A program made the position numbers and the translations under genes. The notes beneath the pieces are model-generated. The model was not told the DNA's origin. It worked only from the letters and a program-made list of their open reading frames with translations, and searched no databases. From Janthinobacterium lividum (GTDB taxonomy: Bacteria > Pseudomonadota > Gammaproteobacteria > Burkholderiales > Burkholderiaceae_D): 64,000 nt of DNA. Location: the NCBI RefSeq assembly GCF_034424625.1, contig NZ_CP139976.1, forward strand, positions 1,612,001 through 1,676,000, in the 5' to 3' direction. Shown here in pieces: positions 63,312 through 64,000 of the stretch; the first letter of the stretch is position 1; each line of letters starts with the position of its first letter.

Positions 63312-63349
63312 AAAAACCGCCGCCTGTCGCGAGACAGGCGGCGGTTTTT
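63312..63349. terminator. Perfect bidirectional terminator
   Basis: A 17-bp perfect stem, AAAAACCGCCGCCTGTC (63312-63328) and GACAGGCGGCGGTTTTT (63333-63349), loop GCGA, with A and T runs on both sides. It serves csbD and the convergent peptidase gene. Confidence 0.92.
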
Positions 63350-63364
63350 ATTTGTGGGCGCGCT

Positions 63365-64000
63365 TTACTTCGCTACGCCCAGGTTCTGCTTGAAGAACAT
63401 CTCGATTTTCTTGTACACGTGGCGCTGGCCCGCGCGCGACGAGATGCCGTGCTTGGCGCCCGGATACGTCATCAGGTCGAACTGCACGCCGCGGTTCACC
63501 AGCGCGTCGATCAATCGCGTGCTGTTGCTGAACAGGACGTTGTCGTCGGCCATGCCGTGCACCAGCAGCAGCGGCGACTTCAGGCCGTCGAGGTGGGCGA
63601 ACACGGTACTGGCCTTGTAGCCATCGACGTTTTCCTTCGGCATGCCGAGGAATTGCTCCGTGTAGTGGGTGTCGTACAGCGACCAGTCGGTGACGGGCGC
63701 CACCGAGACGCCCATGGCGATCTTGTCGGAGGCCGCCGACAGCAGGCGCAGGGTCATGAAGCCGCCGTAGCTCCAGCCGAACACGCCGATGCGTTTTGCA
63801 TCGACGAAGCTTTGCTTGCCCAGCCAGTCGATGCCGACCAGCTGGTCCGCCACTTCGGCCGCGCCCAGGTTGTGGTAGATGGCGTCCGTGAATGCGCGCT
63901 CGCGGCGCGACGAACCGCGGTTATCGAGGCGGAAGACGACAAAGCCCTGCTGCGCCATGTACTGGTCGAAGTTGTTGCCCCAGCGGCGAGCCACGTGCTG
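63365..64000 (-). CDS. S9 prolyl oligopeptidase / DPP-IV-like peptidase, C-terminal part
   Basis: The 3' part of an S9 serine peptidase (DPP-IV or acylaminoacyl-peptidase type); the 5' part is beyond the right edge. 212 codons are visible. Catalytic Ser in FGWSYGGFM, Asp in GMADDNV and His in GAKHGISS complete the alpha/beta-hydrolase triad. QHVARRWGN at the edge continues in frame, so the start lies outside. No beta-propeller is visible because it would be upstream. Confidence 0.93.
   Translation of the reverse strand, partial: QHVARRWGNNFDQYMAQQGFVVFRLDNRGSSRRERAFTDAIYHNLGAAEVADQLVGIDWLGKQSFVDAKRIGVFGWSYGGFMTLRLLSAASDKIAMGVSVAPVTDWSLYDTHYTEQFLGMPKENVDGYKASTVFAHLDGLKSPLLLVHGMADDNVLFSNSTRLIDALVNRGVQFDLMTYPGAKHGISSRAGQRHVYKKIEMFFKQNLGVAK

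Overview
The window looks like a chromosomal segment of a Gram-negative betaproteobacterium of the Oxalobacteraceae, most like Janthinobacterium, Duganella or Massilia. The grounds are the high GC content, the gene order rpsP-rimM-trmD-rplS, a DUF3579 protein, a class II fumarase and acyl-CoA dehydrogenase of betaproteobacterial type, PEP-CTERM-like tails and a chitin-degrading lifestyle. The genus is inferred from family knowledge; no search was run. I saw no rRNA or tRNA gene, no CRISPR array and no insertion sequence. Nearly all of the window is coding.

Layout. 1-2.8 kb: a J-domain protein followed by three tightly packed proteins of unknown function. 2.8-9.3 kb: a divergent LysR/MFS pair, a proline-rich membrane protein, a small helical protein, a LytS/LytTR-type two-component system and a glycerophosphodiester phosphodiesterase. 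A REP-like palindromic repeat lies at each end of this block. 9.3-12 kb: a zinc-type TonB receptor with a histidine-rich loop, divergent from a Zur-like regulator, with a 9-bp inverted repeat between them. 12-19.1 kb: alaS, a TusA-family protein, etfBA and an acyl-CoA dehydrogenase. 19.2-28.1 kb: housekeeping genes including rpsP-rimM-trmD-rplS, a CoA-type NUDIX hydrolase, a CobD/CbiB-family protein, DUF3579, a CBS protein, and an AraC/GyrI regulator overlapping an Lnt-like acyltransferase.

28.2-46.8 kb is a complete chitin / N-acetylglucosamine (GlcNAc) locus. A GntR regulator is divergent from a TonB receptor, a GH18 chitinase and a NagX-like acetyltransferase. A nine-gene leftward block follows: GlcNAc kinase, a second GntR regulator, NagA, SIS-type NagB, solute-binding protein, two permeases, an AmpG-like MFS transporter and an ABC ATPase. 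Chitin would be cut outside or in the periplasm, imported by the TonB receptor and the ABC and/or MFS carriers, phosphorylated, deacetylated and deaminated to fructose-6-phosphate. The motif TGGTATT recurs in the control regions and is a candidate operator.

47-64 kb holds small unknown proteins, a PEP-CTERM-like protein, a gspA-gspB pair, a phosphoesterase, mobB, a YjfB-like protein, fumC, a FimV-like protein, a FliT-like chaperone, an M13 peptidase, a methyltransferase, a CsbD protein and the C-terminal part of an S9 peptidase running off the right edge. The most interesting item is at 53.7-55.6 kb: a compact bufferin-type (copper-binding RiPP) cassette. It has one secreted four-cysteine DUF2282-like precursor followed 17 bp later by a single gene that fuses the DUF692/MNIO modifying enzyme to its DUF2063 partner, which are normally two proteins (BufB and BufC).
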